A stretch of 64,000 bases of DNA from Sporosarcina sp. (GTDB lineage: Bacteria > Bacillota > Bacilli > Bacillales_A > Planococcaceae): NCBI GenBank assembly GCA_026169375.1, contig JAPFCR010000027.1, positions 62,001 to 126,000 of the forward strand. Reading direction: 5' to 3'. This document shows, in pieces, positions 41,838-51,971 of this stretch (positions are counted from its first letter, which is position 1; the number at the start of each line of letters is the position of its first letter). Both the position numbers and the translations under genes were made by a program. Below the pieces are notes generated by a model. The model searched no databases and was not told where the DNA came from. It saw only the letters and a list, made by a program, of their open reading frames with translations.

Positions 41838-42628
41838 AAAAGATGATTTTCGGGCGTTTTATACCGGGTCAGTCTTTTATACATCGACTCGATCCACGTT
41901 CTAAGTTATTGTTTGTGATGCTATTTGTTTTTGCTGTTTTTTTAGCAAATAACGTTCAAACGTATGCGCTTTTATTAGCTTTTACATTGCTCGTTATTGT
42001 TGCATCACGTATTCGTTTATATTTTTTATTAAATGGCTTAAAGCCTATTTTATTTTTAATTATATTCACGTTTTTTATGCACCTTTTCTTTAATAGAGAA
42101 GGCGCCTTATTAGTTGATTGGAAAGTGATTAAAATTTATGAAGAAGGAATACGCCAAGGAATTTTTATTTCACTTCGTTTTCTTGTTCTTGTTTTAGTTA
42201 CGTCGATCTTAACATTAACAACTTCGCCTATTTCAATCACAGATGGAATGGAAGATTTACTTGGTCCATTTAAGCGATTTAAATTACCAGTCCATGAGCT
42301 CGCGTTAATGATGTCAATATCACTACGTTTTATTCCAACTTTAATGGATGAAACAGATAAAATATTGAAAGCGCAGTTAGCACGAGGTTCCGATATTAGT
42401 TCTGGTACGATAAAAGAACGAGTGAATGCCGTTATTCCATTGCTTGTTCCCTTATTCGTCAGTGCTTTTAAACGAGCAGAGGATTTGGCGGTTGCGATGG
42501 AAGTGCGAGGATACCGTGGCGGGGAAGGTCGGACGAGGTATCGACAGCTGAAGTGGGATTTTCGGGATACGATTGCCATGCTTGTTCTTGTCATACTCGT
42601 CGTTACTCTGTATTTTTGGAGAGGGTAG
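41831..42628 (+). CDS. ecfT: ECF transporter transmembrane subunit EcfT
   Basis: Membrane scaffold that couples EcfA ATPases to exchangeable S-components. 265 residues with about five transmembrane helices. The coupling-helix motifs with the Ala-Arg-Gly signature are visible: AQLARGSDIS (about 182-191) and AMEVRGYRGG (about 222-231). N-terminal GQSFIHRLDPRSKLL is the usual family opening. Followed by truA after 12 bases. Confidence 0.95.
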   Translation: MLEKMIFGRFIPGQSFIHRLDPRSKLLFVMLFVFAVFLANNVQTYALLLAFTLLVIVASRIRLYFLLNGLKPILFLIIFTFFMHLFFNREGALLVDWKVIKIYEEGIRQGIFISLRFLVLVLVTSILTLTTSPISITDGMEDLLGPFKRFKLPVHELALMMSISLRFIPTLMDETDKILKAQLARGSDISSGTIKERVNAVIPLLVPLFVSAFKRAEDLAVAMEVRGYRGGEGRTRYRQLKWDFRDTIAMLVLVILVVTLYFWRG

Positions 42629-42640
42629 GAGGATTTATAA

Positions 42641-43402
42641 ATGGAACGTATAAAAGCAATCGTTGCTTATGATGGGACAAACTTTGCTGGTTATCAATCT
42701 CAACCTGGCATGAGAACTGTTCAATCAGAAATCGACAAAGCACTCGTGAAAATTCATAAAGACAAAAGTATCTATTCAGTTGCAAGTGGTCGAACAGATT
42801 CCGGTGTTCATGCGACAGGTCAAGTCATTCATTTTGACACACCGCTGACGTTAGAAGTGGATCGTTGGAGAATGGCACTCAATGTGTTACTTCCAAAAGA
42901 CATTCGTATTGTCGATGTTGCCTATGTCGATGAAAACTTCCATGCGAGATATTCAGCAACCGGAAAAACCTATACATTTAAATGGTCATATGCAGAAGTG
43001 CATAGTCCGTTTGAACGTAATTATTCAGTTCATTTAGGTAAGTGGCGTCCAGATGTGGAAAAGATGCAAGAAGCCACACAATACTTTATAGGTAAGCATG
43101 ACTTTACAAGTTTTTGTTCTTCGAAAACAGCAACGTCGAATCGAATTCGAACTGTGCGCGAGCTTTCATTAAACGAGCAAAATAATGAACTCATTATGAC
43201 AATAGAAGGCGATGGCTTTTTATATAATATGGTGCGCACGATTGCTGGGATGTTGCTTGCGGTAGGTAAAGGGTGGCATAAGCCAGAAGACGTGAAAGAA
43301 ATATTAGCTTTAAAAGATCGTAAAGCAGCAAGTAAAACCGCGCCAGCACACGGATTGTATTTAGAAAATGTAACATATGATTCTGTTGTAGAAGGCCGAT
43401 GA
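42641..43402 (+). CDS. truA: tRNA pseudouridine(38-40) synthase TruA
   Basis: Isomerises uridines 38-40 in tRNA anticodon arms. 253 residues. Catalytic Asp in SGRTDSGVHA (about 49-58), N-terminal YDGTNFAGYQSQPG, C-terminal GDGFLYNMVRTIAGML. It is last in the ecf run and is followed by a new promoter for rplM-rpsI. Confidence 0.96.
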   Translation: MERIKAIVAYDGTNFAGYQSQPGMRTVQSEIDKALVKIHKDKSIYSVASGRTDSGVHATGQVIHFDTPLTLEVDRWRMALNVLLPKDIRIVDVAYVDENFHARYSATGKTYTFKWSYAEVHSPFERNYSVHLGKWRPDVEKMQEATQYFIGKHDFTSFCSSKTATSNRIRTVRELSLNEQNNELIMTIEGDGFLYNMVRTIAGMLLAVGKGWHKPEDVKEILALKDRKAASKTAPAHGLYLENVTYDSVVEGR

Positions 43403-43464
43403 GTCAGCCATATTTTGAAGGAAAAATTCAAAACAACTTTCCCGTGTGTTTTTATTTAAAAAGC

Positions 43465-43493
43465 TTGACTAAAAGAAGAAACCGTTATATTAT
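43465..43493 (+). promoter_or_regulatory. Sigma-A promoter of rplM-rpsI
   Basis: TTGACT at 43465-43470, 17-base spacer, TATTAT at 43488-43493. Confidence 0.82.
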
Positions 43494-43502
43494 TAATAAT
43501 GG

Positions 43503-43592
43503 TAATTCTAAAACCCCACAATAAGCCCCGGAAGGTTATTTGTGTTTAGGGATATAGATTAAATCGGGAAATTTTCGTTATATAGGAGGAAA
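43503..43592 (+). promoter_or_regulatory. Ribosomal L13 leader
   Basis: The leader contains AACCCCACAATAAGCCCCGG (43512-43531) and AAGGTTATTTGTGTTTAGGG, the arrangement of the L13 leader RNA that precedes rplM in Bacilli. The product L13 is thought to bind it and repress its own unit. Confidence 0.75.
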
Positions 43593-43597
43593 AAAAC

Positions 43598-44035
43598 ATG
43601 CGTACAACATTCATGGCAAAAAGCCACGAAGTAGAGCGTAAATGGTATGTGATCGACGCTGAAGGTAAAACGTTAGGTCGTTTAGCTACTGAAGCTGCGG
43701 CACTTTTACGCGGAAAACATAAACCAACATTCACACCTCACGTTGATACAGGTGACCACGTGATTGTGATTAATGCTGAAAAAATTCAATTAACAGGTAA
43801 CAAATTAAAAGACAAAAAATATTACCGTCACTCGGGTTATACAGGTAATTTAAAAGAGCGTACAGCACTAGAAATGCGCACACACTACCCAACAAAAATG
43901 CTTGAAATTGCAATCAAAGGAATGCTTCCAAAAGGTCCTTTAGGCAGTCAAACATTCAGAAAGCTTAACGTATATGCTGGGGCAGAGCACCCACATGCAG
44001 CACAAAAACCAGAAGTTTATGAGCTTCGTGGATAA
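43598..44035 (+). CDS. rplM: Ribosomal protein L13
   Basis: Early-assembly 50S protein. 145 residues, [20 protein letters not shown] start at ATG 43598 after [27 protein letters not shown] and the C-terminal [16 protein letters not shown] are canonical. Controlled by the leader upstream; co-transcribed with rpsI. Confidence 0.98.
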   Translation: MRTTFMAKSHEVERKWYVIDAEGKTLGRLATEAAALLRGKHKPTFTPHVDTGDHVIVINAEKIQLTGNKLKDKKYYRHSGYTGNLKERTALEMRTHYPTKMLEIAIKGMLPKGPLGSQTFRKLNVYAGAEHPHAAQKPEVYELRG

Positions 44036-44053
44036 TAAAAGGAGGAAATAGCT

Positions 44054-44446
44054 TTGGCACAAGTACAATATCTCGGCACTGGCCGTCGTAAAAGTTCAGT
44101 AGCTCGTGTACGTCTCGTTCCTGGTGATGGAAAAATCATCATTAATGACCGCGATGTAAATGAGTACGTACCATTTGAAACATTACGTGAAGTAATTAAA
44201 CAACCACTAATCACAACTGAAACACTAGGAAGTTATGATGTTTTAGTAAACGTTCACGGTGGTGGATATACAGGTCAAGCTGGTGCAATCCGTCATGGTG
44301 TTGCACGTGCATTATTAAACGTTGACCCAGACTTCCGTACACAATTAAAATCTGCTGGGTTCTTAACACGTGACCCACGTATGAAAGAACGCGAGAAGTA
44401 CGGTTTCCGTGGAGCACGTCGTCGTCCACAATTCTCGAAGCGTTAA
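44054..44446 (+). CDS. rpsI: Ribosomal protein S9
   Basis: 30S protein whose C-terminal tail reaches the P-site tRNA. 130 residues; TTG start at 44054 after AAAAGGAGG, giving [20 protein letters not shown]. The tail ends [13 protein letters not shown] with the conserved final Lys-Arg. Terminator follows. Confidence 0.98.
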   Translation: MAQVQYLGTGRRKSSVARVRLVPGDGKIIINDRDVNEYVPFETLREVIKQPLITTETLGSYDVLVNVHGGGYTGQAGAIRHGVARALLNVDPDFRTQLKSAGFLTRDPRMKEREKYGFRGARRRPQFSKR

Positions 44447-44468
44447 TTTTTACAATCAATATTTACAG

Positions 44469-44502
44469 CCCTTTTTCGACTTTATCGGAAAAGGGTTTTT
44501 TT
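44469..44502 (+). terminator. Terminator after rpsI
   Basis: CCCTTTTTCG (44469-44478) pairs with CGGAAAAGGG (44486-44495), then T7. Confidence 0.92.
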
Positions 44503-44628
44503 ATATTCAATGAGAAATTAAAGTTTTAATGTCAAATAAGGACATTAATAGGTTTTTAAGTGTATCTTTGATAAAATTGAGTTACGATAAAGAGTATAAT
44601 TAAATTTCAATGGAGGGCACGAAATAAC

Positions 44629-45444
44629 ATGACAAAATTTCCAAAAGATGCAATGCGTATGTTAAAAAAGACAAGTCGTACATTTTACATACCTATTACG
44701 TTTTTGCAGAAGGAATTGAAAAGCGCGGTAGCATCAGCCTATTTAATATTCCGTGCAATTGATGAAATAGAAGATGATGAAAAATTAAACAATGATCTAA
44801 AGCATGATATTTTAATGCAAGTGAGTGAGCTATTTAATCAGCCGTTTGACAATGAAGCATATATGCAGATTTTAGGGGAAACAAAGGACCAATTGCCTGA
44901 AGTAGCGGTTCGTTTAGAAGAGTGGATTGAAGCCTGTCCAGAAAAAGCAATGCCAATTGTTATGAGTGTGGCCAATGAAATGGCGATTGGAATGGCGAAA
45001 TGGTCGAAAGTCAATTGGCATATCGAAACTGAAGAAGATTTAGACGACTACACATACTATGTTGCTGGGCTTGTAGGGGTTATGCTTTCTGACTTGTGGG
45101 AGCTATATGAGGGTGAAAAGACAGATCGAAATCTTGCAATTGGTTATGGCAGAGGTCTTCAAGCTGTGAATATTTTACGAAATGAAGACGAAGATATGGA
45201 TGAGCGTGGTGTGAATTTTGTACCAAAAGGGTGGAATCGTCAAGATTTATTTGATTATGCGAACAAAAACTTAGCGCAAGCAGATGAATATATGAAGACA
45301 TTAACGAAAAGAAGTATTAAGTTGTTTTGTCGATTACCGCTCGCACTTGCACATAAAACATTGAAAGCAATGGAGCAAGGGCGCGAAAAAATGACGCGTG
45401 AAGAAGTAGAAGAAACTGTAAAAGATGTTGAGGTCAATTCATAA
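44629..45444 (+). CDS. Squalene/phytoene synthase-family prenyltransferase
   Basis: Trans-isoprenyl head-to-head synthase family. 271 residues, slightly shorter than typical squalene synthases. Seen: the first acidic motif YLIFRAIDEIEDDE (about residues 39-52), resembling squalene synthase RALDTVEDD; YYVAGLVGVMLSDLWELY (about 143-160); and GRGLQAVNILRNEDEDMDER (about 174-193), where the first Asp of the second DxxED motif is Asn. Likely substrate farnesyl diphosphate, product squalene, dehydrosqualene or a related terpenoid; product cannot be fixed. Paired with fni downstream, which supports an isoprenoid role. Shine-Dalgarno TGGAGGG. Confidence 0.8.
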   Translation: MTKFPKDAMRMLKKTSRTFYIPITFLQKELKSAVASAYLIFRAIDEIEDDEKLNNDLKHDILMQVSELFNQPFDNEAYMQILGETKDQLPEVAVRLEEWIEACPEKAMPIVMSVANEMAIGMAKWSKVNWHIETEEDLDDYTYYVAGLVGVMLSDLWELYEGEKTDRNLAIGYGRGLQAVNILRNEDEDMDERGVNFVPKGWNRQDLFDYANKNLAQADEYMKTLTKRSIKLFCRLPLALAHKTLKAMEQGREKMTREEVEETVKDVEVNS

Positions 45445-45518
45445 ACTCGTTTTCGATATGAATCTAAATAAGTTCGAATGCGTTAAAAGAATTTACAATG
45501 ATAAGGTAGGTGTTCACT

Positions 45519-46550
45519 GTGCCTCATTCAATTGAGCGAAGGAAGTCTGAGCATATTCAAATCTCTTTAGATGAACAAGTAACAGGGGAAGCCATTTCAA
45601 CGGGGTTGGAGTCGTATCGATTTATTCACAACGCACTTCCTGAAATTGCCTTCGATGAAATTTCTTTAGAAACTGAATTCCTTGATTTTACATGTAAAAC
45701 ACCATTTCTAATTAGTTCAATGACTGGAGGAACAGCATTCGCGGAGACAATCAATCGAAACTTAGCGATGGCTGCGGAAGAAAGAGGCTGGATTTTAGCG
45801 CTCGGTTCAACGAGAGCACTTTTGGATAGTGACGGCCATGCAGATTCATTTTTAATGAGAAAGTATGCACCTAGCATTCCGGTTATTGCCAATCTAGGCG
45901 CTGTCCAATTGAATTATGGCTATACTGCAGATGAGTGTAAAAAGATTATTGAAATGACCGAAGCGGATATGCTTGTGCTTCATTTGAATAGTATTCAAGA
46001 AGTCATTCAAGAAAGTGGAGATACAAACTTTAAAGGGCTTCTCAGTAAAATTGAGCAGCTTTGTAACACATTAGAGGTCCCAGTTGGGGTTAAAGAGGTT
46101 GGATGGGGAATAGACGGGGAAGTTGCTAGGAAATTAAAAGAAGCTGGCGTAGCGTTTGTTGACATAGCCGGCGCGGGTGGTACTTCATGGAGTCAAGTCG
46201 AAAAGTACCGTGCCGACAATCCAGTGAAACGAATCGCGGCAGAAGCGTTTAGCAGTTGGGGAATCCCAACAACTGAATCTCTTCAGCTTGTACGTGAAGA
46301 AAGTGAAGATTACCCACTCATTGCAAGTGGTGGGATTCAAACGGGCGTAGACGGTGCGAAAGCAATCGCACTTGGCGCGGATCTTGTAGGCATTGGACGC
46401 TCGATTTTGAAAGCGGCAACTGAGAGTCCTGAATCTGTCGTAGAAAATATGGAGATTCGGGAAATGGAACTTCAGATGGCCATGTTTGGGATCGGTGTGG
46501 AAACGATTCAAGCGTTGCAGCAGACAGAACGATTGAAAAGTGTCTTGTAA
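45519..46550 (+). CDS. fni: Type 2 isopentenyl-diphosphate isomerase
   Basis: FMN- and NADPH-dependent enzyme interconverting IPP and DMAPP. 343 residues from GTG 45519 (AAGGTAGGTG before it); GTG 45510 overlaps the Shine-Dalgarno. TIM-barrel signatures: RRKSEHIQISL (about 5-15), ISSMTGGTAFAETINRNLA with the flavin/substrate motif, GVKEVGWGI (about 193-201), and the FMN phosphate site ASGGIQTGVDGAKAIALGAD (about 271-290). Lies 74 bases after the squalene synthase-like gene, same strand. Confidence 0.93.
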   Translation: MPHSIERRKSEHIQISLDEQVTGEAISTGLESYRFIHNALPEIAFDEISLETEFLDFTCKTPFLISSMTGGTAFAETINRNLAMAAEERGWILALGSTRALLDSDGHADSFLMRKYAPSIPVIANLGAVQLNYGYTADECKKIIEMTEADMLVLHLNSIQEVIQESGDTNFKGLLSKIEQLCNTLEVPVGVKEVGWGIDGEVARKLKEAGVAFVDIAGAGGTSWSQVEKYRADNPVKRIAAEAFSSWGIPTTESLQLVREESEDYPLIASGGIQTGVDGAKAIALGADLVGIGRSILKAATESPESVVENMEIREMELQMAMFGIGVETIQALQQTERLKSVL

Positions 46551-46659
46551 AAGAAAGCTGTTGCTTTAGTAAATTGCTGACGTAACCATCTGTAAGTCGT
46601 GAGCGGCTTTTAAGACTGTGCTGAAGAAAGAAGTCTATATTTTCATTTCCGGATTCTAA

Positions 46660-46688
46660 TTGACAGCTAGTTTAAAGTTTTGTATACT
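46660..46688 (+). promoter_or_regulatory. Sigma-A promoter of glpF-glpK
   Basis: Consensus TTGACA at 46660-46665, 17 bases, TATACT at 46683-46688. Confidence 0.88.
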
Positions 46689-46724
46689 TGCGATAAGTTA
46701 ATAGCGAGTGGTTGAGTTTAGGAG

Positions 46725-46773
46725 TCCACATTTAAATTCTTGCGGGAGCAAGTTTTTAAATGTGGATTTTTTT
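46725..46773 (+). terminator. Leader terminator of glpFK (GlpP-type antitermination)
   Basis: TCCACATTTAAA (46725-46736) pairs with TTTAAATGTGGA (46755-46766), extended by CTTGC/GCAAG around GGGA, then T7. It lies between the promoter and glpF. Known: in B. subtilis GlpP with glycerol-3-phosphate antiterminates such glp leaders. Inference: same control here, with glpP elsewhere. Confidence 0.82.
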
Positions 46774-46822
46774 ATGCTTATAAAATATATCACTCTATAT
46801 AACTGTAAAAAGGAGGAGTAAT

Positions 46823-47638
46823 ATGTCGCCCTTTGTTGGAGAGTTAATCGGGACGATGATTTTAATTATTTTAGGCGGCGGCGTAGTAGGCGGCGTTCTA
46901 ATGAAGAAATCCAAAGCGGAAGATGCAGGCTGGATAGTCATCACGGTTGGATGGGGGCTCGCAGTGACGATGGGGGTTTACGCGGTAGGGAATATTAGTG
47001 ATGCACACTTAAACCCTGCTGTCACATTAGGTTTTGCATCTATCGGAGAGTTTCCGTGGGCAGATGTTCCAAAGTATATTGTCGCGCAGATGATAGGTGC
47101 AATGATTGGTGCAGTGATTGTTTACTTCCAATACTTACCGCACTGGAAAGTAACAGAAGATCCAGATGCAAAATTGTCCGTTTTTGCCACAATTCCTGCA
47201 ATCCGTCATCCATTATCGAATATGATTAGTGAAGTGATTGGAACATTTGTTTTAGTGCTTGGCTTATTAGCAATCGGCGCAAATGAATTTACAGAAGGGT
47301 TGAATCCATTGATTGTTGGTGCGTTAATCCTTGCGATTGGTGTTTCTTTAGGGGGACCAACTGGATACGCGATTAACCCTGCGAGGGATTTAGGTCCACG
47401 GATTGCTCACTTCTTTTTACCGATACCAGGAAAAGGTTCATCTGATTGGAAGTATGCATGGATTCCTGTAATTGGACCGGTTTTAGGTGGTATTTACGGT
47501 GCGTTATTTTATCAGAAGTTTTTTGAAGGAATGAACAACTCACTGTTCTGGCTTGTTAGTTTAATGATCTTAGCCCTGTTTGTTTTAGCACAAATTTCAA
47601 TACGGAAAAGTAATGTTAAAGTGAAAGCTCTTAACTAA
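46823..47638 (+). CDS. glpF: Glycerol uptake facilitator GlpF
   Basis: Aquaglyceroporin of the MIP family. 271 residues, six membrane spans plus a seventh hydrophobic stretch at the C-terminus. First NPA loop HLNPAVTLG (about 62-70), second NPA loop AINPARDLGPR (about 191-201); the Asp after the second NPA and the Arg are typical of glycerol-conducting members. Shine-Dalgarno AAAAAGGAGG. First gene of the glp unit, 45 bases before glpK. Confidence 0.95.
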   Translation: MSPFVGELIGTMILIILGGGVVGGVLMKKSKAEDAGWIVITVGWGLAVTMGVYAVGNISDAHLNPAVTLGFASIGEFPWADVPKYIVAQMIGAMIGAVIVYFQYLPHWKVTEDPDAKLSVFATIPAIRHPLSNMISEVIGTFVLVLGLLAIGANEFTEGLNPLIVGALILAIGVSLGGPTGYAINPARDLGPRIAHFFLPIPGKGSSDWKYAWIPVIGPVLGGIYGALFYQKFFEGMNNSLFWLVSLMILALFVLAQISIRKSNVKVKALN

Positions 47639-47668
47639 TTTTGGTATAGTGTAACTAAATGAAAATGA

Positions 47669-49177
<1,509 letters not shown>

Positions 49178-49197
49178 TCAAATTTGCTAACTGGTCA

Positions 49198-49244
49198 ACT
49201 CTCTCAAAGAAAGTGTTCAAATACATCCTTTGAGAGGGTTTTTA
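49198..49244 (+). terminator. Terminator after glpK
   Basis: ACTCTCTCAAAG (49198-49209) pairs with CTTTGAGAGGGT (49228-49239), then TTTT. Confidence 0.9.
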
Positions 49245-49350
49245 AGATTGAGAAACAGATTCGTCTTAAATATAAATAAGCCTCTGCTTAGTGTACATAT
49301 CTTTTCTTCACTTTACATATAATTGAAGAAAAGGGCGGTGTCTATAATAA

Positions 49351-50064
49351 ATGAAACGGTGGCTTATTATTGGTATTTTACTTGTTAGTTCTCTCGGAGT
49401 AGTTATTTACGGAGTGAAGGCATCGGATCGAGGTTTTTTTATGCCGGAAGAGTTTGCAGGAGTGAAAATTGTGATTGACCCAGGACATGGGGGACCGGAT
49501 GGAGGGGCATCTTCGGGAGAAGTCGTAGAACGTGAAATTACGCTGAAAATCGCACATCAATTAAGAGAGCGACTTGAAAAAAAAGGAGCAACAATCGTAA
49601 TGACAAGATCAAAGGAAGGAGATGCCCTTTCCGAACACGTGCCTGATGAAAAGTTTTCTACATTACGTGAAAGGAAGTTAGCAGACTTAAAATTACGTGA
49701 ATCGATTGCAGTAGATGAAAATCCTGATGTATTTATTAGCGTCCATGTCAATGCCATTCCTGATACCAAATGGCGTGGTGCACAGGTCTTTTATCATGAA
49801 GGTGGGCATCCGGATGGCGAATTTTTAGCAAAATCAATCCAATCATCTTTTCAAACAAATTTAAAGAATACAGAGCGTGAAGCTTTAGCAATTAGTGGTG
49901 TGTACTTATTGAAGAAATCTCCTGTACCTTCAGTGCTTGTCGAGACAGGATTTATTTCTAATGAAGAAGAGAAAGCACTGCTTGTTGATCCGAAATATCA
50001 AGAAAAAGTAGCAGAAGCTATTATGGAGGGCATTCAAGGATTTTTAAATGCGGAAGAAATGTAA
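49351..50064 (+). CDS. cwlD: N-acetylmuramoyl-L-alanine amidase CwlD
   Basis: Zinc amidase (Amidase_3) that in sporulating Bacilli strips peptides from cortex peptidoglycan as the first step of muramic-delta-lactam formation. 237 residues. N-terminal membrane anchor/signal (about 4-24), then zinc ligands in IDPGHGGPDGGA (His about 47), Glu in VVEREITLKIA (about 62), His in ISVHVNAI (about 132), and catalytic Glu in VLVETGFISNEEE (about 202). Shine-Dalgarno AAGGGCGGTG. Same position as in B. subtilis. Confidence 0.94.
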   Translation: MKRWLIIGILLVSSLGVVIYGVKASDRGFFMPEEFAGVKIVIDPGHGGPDGGASSGEVVEREITLKIAHQLRERLEKKGATIVMTRSKEGDALSEHVPDEKFSTLRERKLADLKLRESIAVDENPDVFISVHVNAIPDTKWRGAQVFYHEGGHPDGEFLAKSIQSSFQTNLKNTEREALAISGVYLLKKSPVPSVLVETGFISNEEEKALLVDPKYQEKVAEAIMEGIQGFLNAEEM

Positions 50065-50142
50065 GGCTTGTTCCGTCGTCTATGGACACTCATTATGCTA
50101 TACTTGATAGAGATTTGACTATATTTTCAAGGAGTGTCCGAA

Positions 50143-51201
50143 TTGATTGATGAGCAAAGAGTACGTGAACTAGTAGGTCAATTAAAAGATCCGTTTTTAC
50201 ATAAAACACTTGCAGAAACGGATGGTATTACTCATGTATCGATTAATGTTGAGAAAAAACATGTCAGTGTAAAGTTGGCTTTAGCAAAAGTAAATACTGC
50301 TGAACAACTTCCATTCCAAATGAAAGTTGTCGATACGTTAAAAGGTGCTGGAGCAGAATCAGTTGGAATCCGATTTGAAGAACTATCTCAAGAAGTGTTA
50401 GATAAATTTAGAGGAACTGCAACAGAAGCAGAAGCAGAGGATATTTTATCACCTTTAAGTGATGTAGAATTTATTTCAATCGCATCAGGTAAAGGTGGCG
50501 TTGGAAAATCAACAGTTTCAGTCAATATTGCAGTGGCTCTCGCTCGACTCGGCAAAAAAGTTGGACTCATTGACGCTGATATTTATGGATTCAGTGTACC
50601 GGATATGATGGGTGTTACCAAAATGCCGAAAGTTAAAAGTGAACGTATTATGCCGGTTGAAAGACTCGGCGTAAAAGTAATTTCAATGGGCTTTTTCGTA
50701 GAAGATAACGCGCCTGTTGTTTGGCGTGGCCCAATGCTTGGAAAAGCACTCGACCAATTCTTTAGAGACGTTGAGTGGGGAGATTTAGATTATTTACTTC
50801 TAGATTTACCACCTGGAACGGGAGATATTGCACTTGATCTTCATCAAATGCTTCCAACGTCGAAAGAGATTATTGTTACGACACCACATCCAACAGCAGC
50901 GTTTGTTGCAGCGCGTGCAGGAGCAATGGCGCTTCAAACAGAGCATGAAATCCTTGGTGTGATTGAAAACATGTCTTGGTTTGAATCAGAAGTAACAGGC
51001 GAACGCGAGTATGTCTTTGGTAAAGGCGGCGGAACGCGTTTAGCGGAAGAACTTCGTACAGATTTATTAGGACAAATTCCACTAGGTCAACCAGATTGGA
51101 ACGAAGAAGACTTTGCACCTTCTGTTTATGCAGAAGACCATCCAATCGGAAAGATTTATATGGAAATTGCACAAGAAATGATTAATAAGAAAAGTGAATA
51201 A
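50143..51201 (+). CDS. salA: Mrp/NBP35-family ATPase SalA
   Basis: P-loop ATPase of the Mrp/ApbC family; possible Fe-S cluster carrier, and in B. subtilis SalA acts on scoC expression. 352 residues from TTG 50143, placed by CAAGGAGTG (50128-50136); GTG 50134 lies inside that Shine-Dalgarno. N-terminal DUF59/MIP18-like domain (about 1-95), deviant Walker A SGKGGVGKSTVSVNIA (about 114-129), and LLLDLPPGTGDIALDLHQM (about 220-238). No CxxC pair is seen in the C-terminal part, as in other Bacillus homologues. Confidence 0.93.
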   Translation: MIDEQRVRELVGQLKDPFLHKTLAETDGITHVSINVEKKHVSVKLALAKVNTAEQLPFQMKVVDTLKGAGAESVGIRFEELSQEVLDKFRGTATEAEAEDILSPLSDVEFISIASGKGGVGKSTVSVNIAVALARLGKKVGLIDADIYGFSVPDMMGVTKMPKVKSERIMPVERLGVKVISMGFFVEDNAPVVWRGPMLGKALDQFFRDVEWGDLDYLLLDLPPGTGDIALDLHQMLPTSKEIIVTTPHPTAAFVAARAGAMALQTEHEILGVIENMSWFESEVTGEREYVFGKGGGTRLAEELRTDLLGQIPLGQPDWNEEDFAPSVYAEDHPIGKIYMEIAQEMINKKSE

Positions 51202-51205
51202 ATTA

Positions 51206-51240
51206 AAAGCGGAGTCGGTTAATTACCTGCTCCGCTTTCT
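51206..51240 (+). terminator. Bidirectional terminator salA / gerD
   Basis: AAAGCGGAG (51206-51214) pairs with CTCCGCTTT (51230-51238). A-run on one side and T-run on the other suit both converging genes; it overlaps the gerD stop. Confidence 0.8.
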
Positions 51241-51824
51241 TTGTCAGACTTTTCATCTTGTTTCTTTTCTTGATCTTCTCCCTTCTCTTCGTTTTCCTCA
51301 AACTTTCCAGCTTCTTTAATTAACTTTTCCCACTTTGTTTGCAGGAGTGGACTATTGATTGTTTCTTCAATTGCCTTTTCATATTGCTCTTTCATCGTAG
51401 CGGATTTCATAATTTCTTCTAATTGCTTTTGCATATCTGGCTGCTTAAAAAAGCTTTCTAATTGCTTCTGAAAAGAGGCATCGTCCATTAACTGTGTCAT
51501 GACTTCTTCCTGTTGTTCTTTCATGCTTTCTGCAATTGTCTCCGTGAATTTTGGATCATCAAAAGTTTTTTTCCAGAATTCATCACCCTTTTCAGACAAC
51601 AATGTTTCTGTGATTGATTTTTTAACTTCGGACTGCTCTAGAACAAGAAGTTCCCTAAAGTCTTCTTCAGCTAAAATTTTTCGTAACGCTTTTTTTCCCT
51701 CTTCCGTTTGAATGGCATCTGTCATCATTTTTTTAATTTCATCAAAAGAAGGATTCGTTTGAGGCGCTGTACATCCAGCAAGTAGAAATAAGATCATTAG
51801 CAGTTGTATGGTTTTCTTTTTCAT
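51219..51824 (-). CDS. gerD: Spore germination lipoprotein GerD
   Basis: Lipoprotein of the spore inner membrane that clusters germinant receptors. About 201 residues. The lipobox LLAGC follows a Lys-rich start and hydrophobic stretch (MKKKTIQLLMILFLLAGC). The helical core with DEIKKMMTDAIQTEEGKKAL and the later SPLLQTKWEKLIKEAGK matches GerD; the tail is a very charged Glu/Lys/Asp stretch. Start 51824 is chosen for the signal peptide; 51839 adds five residues but is too close to its Shine-Dalgarno. On the opposite strand between salA and kbaA, as in B. subtilis. Confidence 0.9.
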   Translation of the reverse strand: MKKKTIQLLMILFLLAGCTAPQTNPSFDEIKKMMTDAIQTEEGKKALRKILAEEDFRELLVLEQSEVKKSITETLLSEKGDEFWKKTFDDPKFTETIAESMKEQQEEVMTQLMDDASFQKQLESFFKQPDMQKQLEEIMKSATMKEQYEKAIEETINSPLLQTKWEKLIKEAGKFEENEEKGEDQEKKQDEKSDKESGAGN

Positions 51825-51971
51825 GGGATGTAAAATCATTCCCTTCTTAGATTCTTTTCAATTATTGTTCACATATTCAAAGGAAATATGCATATGATTC
51901 CGAAGTTCATAGATTTTTTGTCGAATCGTTGATACACTAATAAGAACAATGAAAAACGGAGGAACATTGTT

